From Verrucomicrobiaceae bacterium (lineage in GTDB: Bacteria > Verrucomicrobiota > Verrucomicrobiae > Verrucomicrobiales > Akkermansiaceae), in NCBI GenBank assembly GCA_003820635.1, contig RPOS01000237.1, forward strand, positions 1-7,881: DNA of 7,881 nt, written 5' to 3'. Of the stretch, positions 5,951 to 7,881 are shown piece by piece. Position 1 is the first letter of the stretch; each line of letters opens with the position of its first letter. The notes under the pieces were generated by a model that did no database searches, was not told where the DNA came from, and worked only from the letters and a program-made list of their open reading frames with translations. The translations under genes were made by a program, and so were the position numbers.

Positions 5951-6859
5951 GCTATTTCACGTTCACAGCTACTCAAAGAACTTCTCCCGGGCCTGAATGC
6001 GTTGTTCGGTCTGGAGTACAAGCGCTACGGCGAAGAGCACAAGGAAATCTACGAAATCGAGACTTCCGAGCGTTCGTTTGAAGAAGAAACCAAGCTGTCT
6101 GGTTTCGGTCAAGCGCCGGTCAAAAACGAAGGTTCCGCAATTGTGTACGACAACGCCCAAGAAGCTTGGACGGCGCGCTACACACACGAAACCATCGCCC
6201 TTGGTTTCTCGATCACTGAAGAAGCGATTGAAGATAACTTGTACGACAGCCTGTCTGCTCGTTATACCAAGGCGCTGGCCCGTGGTATGGCCTACACCAA
6301 GCAAGTCAAAGCCGCTTCGATTCTGAACAACGGCTTTGCTGGTGGCCCGACCTACGGCGACGGCAAGACTCTGTTCGCTACAGACCACCCGCTGGTCAAT
6401 GGCGCAACAAACAGCAACCGCCCGTCTACTGGCGCTGACTTGAATGAGACTTCGCTTGAAGCCGCTGTCATTCAGATCGCTGCTTGGACAGACGAGCGTG
6501 GCCTGCTGATCGCTGCCAAGCCCCGTAAGTTGGTTGTTCCGCCCGCACTGATGTTCGTTGCAACTCGCCTGCTCGAAACAGAGCTGCGTGTCGGCACCAC
6601 TGACAACGACATCAACGCGCTGAAGAACAACGGCTCGATCCCCGAAGGTTACGCGGTCAATCACTTCTTGACCGACATCAACGGCTGGTTCCTGCTGACC
6701 GACGTGCCTAACGGCATGAAGCATTTCGTCCGTACTCCGATGCAGACCGGAATGGATGGAGACTTCGAAACGGGCAACACCCGTTACAAGGCCCGCGAAC
6801 GCTATTCCTTTGGGGTCAGCGATCCTCTGGGTGTGTTTGGTTCGCCCGGCGCGAGCTGA
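5948..6859 (+). CDS. Major capsid protein (Mu gpT-like, HK97 fold)
   Basis: This protein would form the icosahedral shell. The 303-residue product matches the Mu-like gpT family style: an N-terminal helix (LLKELLPGLNALFGLEYKRY, 8-27), then EIYEIETSERSFEEETKLSG (33-52). ALGFSITEEAIEDNLYD (84-100) and the helix YTKALARGMAYTKQVKAASI (106-125) follow. The signature-like GDGKTLFATDHPLVNGA comes at 137-153. A beta-rich A-domain-type region (PRKLVVPPALMFVATRLLET, 192-211) and a closing RYKARERYSFGVSDPLGVFG (279-298) complete it. Length fits proteins of this family (about 300 residues). There is no long N-terminal delta domain and no protease gene nearby, consistent with a separate scaffold at 3886-4833. 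It is the last gene before a strong terminator. A long antisense frame covers it but is only a coding shadow. HK97 fold is inferred from family likeness. Confidence 0.9.
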   Translation: MAISRSQLLKELLPGLNALFGLEYKRYGEEHKEIYEIETSERSFEEETKLSGFGQAPVKNEGSAIVYDNAQEAWTARYTHETIALGFSITEEAIEDNLYDSLSARYTKALARGMAYTKQVKAASILNNGFAGGPTYGDGKTLFATDHPLVNGATNSNRPSTGADLNETSLEAAVIQIAAWTDERGLLIAAKPRKLVVPPALMFVATRLLETELRVGTTDNDINALKNNGSIPEGYAVNHFLTDINGWFLLTDVPNGMKHFVRTPMQTGMDGDFETGNTRYKARERYSFGVSDPLGVFGSPGAS

Positions 6860-6878
6860 TAAGTAGTTGATTTGTAGC

Positions 6879-6904
6879 AAAAAAGGGGCTTCGGCCCCTT
6901 TTTT
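6879..6904 (+). terminator. Intrinsic (Rho-independent) terminator after the major capsid gene
   Basis: A perfect hairpin has stem GGGGC (6885-6889) and GCCCC (6894-6898), closing an ultrastable TTCG tetraloop (6890-6893). It is preceded by six A (6879-6884) and followed by six T (6899-6904). Counting the A-T pairs, the stem could extend to 11 base pairs. It lies 20 bases after the capsid stop codon and should end most transcripts of the head operon. The flanking A6 means the element could also work from the opposite strand. Confidence 0.93.
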
Positions 6905-6914
6905 GTTGTCCAGC

Positions 6915-6943
6915 TTGTTTTCTCACAAAGACTTTGGTACAGT
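6915..6943 (+). promoter_or_regulatory. Possible promoter for the HNH gene
   Basis: TTGTTT at 6915-6920 and TACAGT at 6938-6943 are 17 bases apart and match the bacterial -35 and -10 consensus at 3 and 4 of 6 positions. They lie between the terminator and the HNH gene, where a new start would be needed. The match is weak; a phage-specific promoter or terminator read-through is equally possible. Confidence 0.28.
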
Positions 6944-6961
6944 TAATTAGGATTACCTGTA
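6938..6961 (+). promoter_or_regulatory. Dyad TACAG-N14-CTGTA in the HNH leader
   Basis: TACAG (6938-6942) is repeated inverted as CTGTA (6957-6961), and an outer G6936-C6963 pair extends it across one mismatch. The inner 14 bases are AT-rich. It overlaps the suggested -10 element, so it could be an operator or a weak 5' leader stem. Short dyads arise by chance, so confidence is low. Confidence 0.25.
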
Positions 6962-6982
6962 ACTAAATCTAAAGGAGCGAAT

Positions 6983-7624
6983 ATGGACACAAAAGACCTG
7001 CCAAAAACTCGCGCTGAAGCGAAAGCAACTGGGGCCAAGTACTACTTTACTGGCGAGCCGTGCAAGCACGGGCACATCGCGCCCCGCAAAACCAAAGGCG
7101 CCTGTGTTGAATGTTTACGAGACGAGTGGAAACGTGGGGCAGTAACTCGGGCAGATTACTTTGCTGCCTACAACCGCAATGACGTAGTAAAAGAGCAAAA
7201 ACATGATTGGTATTTGGCAAATCGCGAGCAAGTAATCGCCCGCGCAAAATTGCAAACCAAAGATCAAAAACGGGCCTATCAAACAGCATGGAAAGAACGA
7301 AATCTTGTTTGGGTTCGGGCAGACACTAAAGCGCGGCGTCGCAAGCACAGGCAAGCCACTCCACCGTGGATCACGCGCAAACAAAAATCTGAAATGCGAG
7401 CGCTGTATCAGATTGCTATCACAATGACCAAAACGACTGGGGAAGCGTACGTAGTTGACCATATCTACCCCTTGCGATCAGACACCGTGTGCGGGCTGCA
7501 TGTGCCGTGGAACCTGCGAGTTATTACTCGCGCAGAGAACTTGCGCAAGTCAAACTTGTTGCCGGATGACTCCGCAGCGTTGGCGTTTCCAAACGCCCTT
7601 GACCCCCCACTACCTACGTGCTAA
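6983..7624 (+). CDS. Free-standing HNH endonuclease (HNN variant)
   Basis: This is probably a site-specific DNA nicking or cutting enzyme, such as a homing endonuclease. The 213-residue product starts at ATG 6983 with AAAGGAG at 6971-6977. The N-terminus has a metal-binding or DNA-binding pattern, TGEPCKHGHIAP...CVEC (Cys27, His29/His31, Cys41, Cys44). A basic helical middle (65-135) is rich in Lys/Arg, with aromatic repeats of the W-x-x-x-N/R type. The catalytic beta-beta-alpha-metal module is at 156-191: YVVDHIYPL with Asp159 and His160, VPWNL with Asn177, and ENLRKSN with Asn186 and Asn191. The residues read His-Asn-Asn, a known HNH variant. Two neighbouring 60-base lines inside the gene counted 45% GC against 55% in a capsid gene line, and codon choice is AT-richer. 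With the terminator just upstream and structural genes on both sides, it looks like an inserted selfish gene. A packaging role, as for HK97 gp74, is less likely so far from terminase. Confidence 0.87.
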   Translation: MDTKDLPKTRAEAKATGAKYYFTGEPCKHGHIAPRKTKGACVECLRDEWKRGAVTRADYFAAYNRNDVVKEQKHDWYLANREQVIARAKLQTKDQKRAYQTAWKERNLVWVRADTKARRRKHRQATPPWITRKQKSEMRALYQIAITMTKTTGEAYVVDHIYPLRSDTVCGLHVPWNLRVITRAENLRKSNLLPDDSAALAFPNALDPPLPTC

Positions 7625-7631
7625 AACGTAT

Positions 7632-7657
7632 GTATTCCGGGGCTTACCCCGGTATGC
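7632..7657 (+). other. GC-rich stem-loop after the HNH gene
   Basis: CCGGGG (7637-7642) and CCCCGG (7647-7652) form a perfect 6-bp stem around a CTTA loop. Beyond a T-T mismatch the stem continues with GTAT (7632-7635) against ATGC (7654-7657), including one G-T pair. No T tract follows, so it is not a standard intrinsic terminator. It may shield the 3' end of the HNH message, mark an RNA processing site, or separate HNH from the next gene. Confidence 0.6.
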
Positions 7658-7716
7658 GCGACGTCCCCGGACGATGACATGCAAACGCCCATACCGAACT
7701 CGCATGTGAGGACAAT

Positions 7717-7881
7717 ATGAGCTTTTCTACTTTCTCCGGTCCCGTACGCTCGGGCACTGTGCGCGAAGGCGCTGGCCGCAACACTGGCTTGGTTGTGCTT
7801 ACCCAAGCTTATGATTCTGGCGATCTGACGGGTACTACTACCGGCACGCTCGACATCAACTCGGGCATCATCCTGCCGCAA
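7717..7881 (+). CDS. Probable virion structural protein, 3'-partial
   Basis: Only the first 55 codons are in the window. ATG 7717 follows TGAGGA (7707-7712) by 4 bases. The product begins MSFSTFSGPVRSGTVREGAG and continues with a beta-type LVVLTQAYD (25-33) and a Thr/Gly-rich turn (DLTGTTTGTL), ending in SGIILPQ at the window edge. Codon choice (GGC, CGC, ACT) resembles the decoration and capsid genes and not the HNH gene, suggesting it is the true next member of the head cluster. The composition fits a small beta-rich head or tail structural protein, but no family can be named from this fragment. Confidence 0.75.
   Translation, partial: MSFSTFSGPVRSGTVREGAGRNTGLVVLTQAYDSGDLTGTTTGTLDINSGIILPQ

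Noticed and set aside
5969..6880. Open frame of about 300 codons on the minus strand opposite the major capsid gene
   Set aside because: It mirrors the codon bias of the capsid gene, has no ribosome binding site, and its product is a Cys/Arg/Val-rich mix with no family likeness. A coding shadow.
7661..7673. CGTCC-CC-GGACG near-palindrome after the stem-loop
   Set aside because: The two-base loop is too small for a stable hairpin and the symmetry is imperfect; probably chance in GC-rich sequence.
7455..7709. Cys-rich open frame overlapping the HNH end and reaching the spacer
   Set aside because: It overlaps the catalytic HNH module in another frame and lacks a ribosome binding site. The 92-base spacer after HNH holds only the stem-loop and the next gene's ribosome binding site.
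6860..7716. Group I intron carrying the HNH gene
   Set aside because: The upstream gene ends normally and the downstream gene begins with its own ribosome binding site and ATG; no interrupted gene or intron core pairing was seen.
7621..7881. Minus-strand frame at the right edge
   Set aside because: It lies opposite a + strand gene with a good start and ribosome binding site, and its product has no recognisable feature.
1..7881. Integrated prophage boundaries, attachment sites, tRNA genes or defence genes
   Set aside because: Only head-module genes and one HNH gene are present; no integrase, att-like repeat, tRNA fold or defence motif was found.

Overview
The window is the head-morphogenesis (packaging and capsid) module of a tailed double-stranded DNA phage (Caudoviricetes). 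All ten genes lie on the + strand. They are tightly packed, mostly with strong AAGGAG-type ribosome binding sites. No integrase, repressor, tRNA, CRISPR array or bacterial housekeeping gene is visible. From memory of protein family style, with no search run, the layout resembles phages known mainly from marine and freshwater metagenomes. The host cannot be named. Base composition is moderate: hand counts of single 60-base lines gave about 55-58% GC in typical structural genes. The strong ribosome binding sites and ATG starts suit a proteobacterial host, but that is inference.

Layout: (1) 1-813, the C-terminal part of the large terminase, carrying the nuclease domain; its start lies outside the window. 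(2) 834-3320, a long portal protein with an acidic N-terminal tail and a glutamine-rich coiled-coil C-terminus. (3) 3321-3518, a 65-residue protein of unknown function starting with TTG directly behind the portal stop. (4) 3508-3876, a GroES-like co-chaperonin. (5) 3886-4833, a scaffold-type protein. (6) 4826-5260, a 144-residue protein of unknown function. (7) 5273-5935, a head structural protein, probably decoration. (8) 5948-6859, a major capsid protein resembling the Mu gpT group of HK97-fold proteins. A textbook intrinsic terminator (GGGGC-TTCG-GCCCC with flanking A6 and T6) closes this unit. After it comes a lower-GC, free-standing HNH endonuclease (6983-7624) with its own leader, then a stem-loop, then the 5' end of another probable virion gene (7717 onward) that runs off the window.

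How the genes work together (family knowledge plus inference): the portal nucleates the procapsid, the scaffold guides polymerisation of the major capsid protein, and the GroES-like protein probably partners the host GroEL to fold capsid protein. The terminase then docks on the portal and pumps and cuts DNA, and the decoration-type protein stabilises the filled head. No prohead protease lies between portal and capsid genes, which suggests maturation in which the scaffold is not cleaved by a protease encoded here.

The most interesting points are the viral co-chaperonin placed between portal and scaffold, two small uncharacterised proteins at apparently fixed positions in the head operon, and the HNH cassette. 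That cassette is bounded upstream by the terminator, carries a dyad in its leader, and is followed by a stem-loop. Nothing here clearly amounts to a wholly new system.
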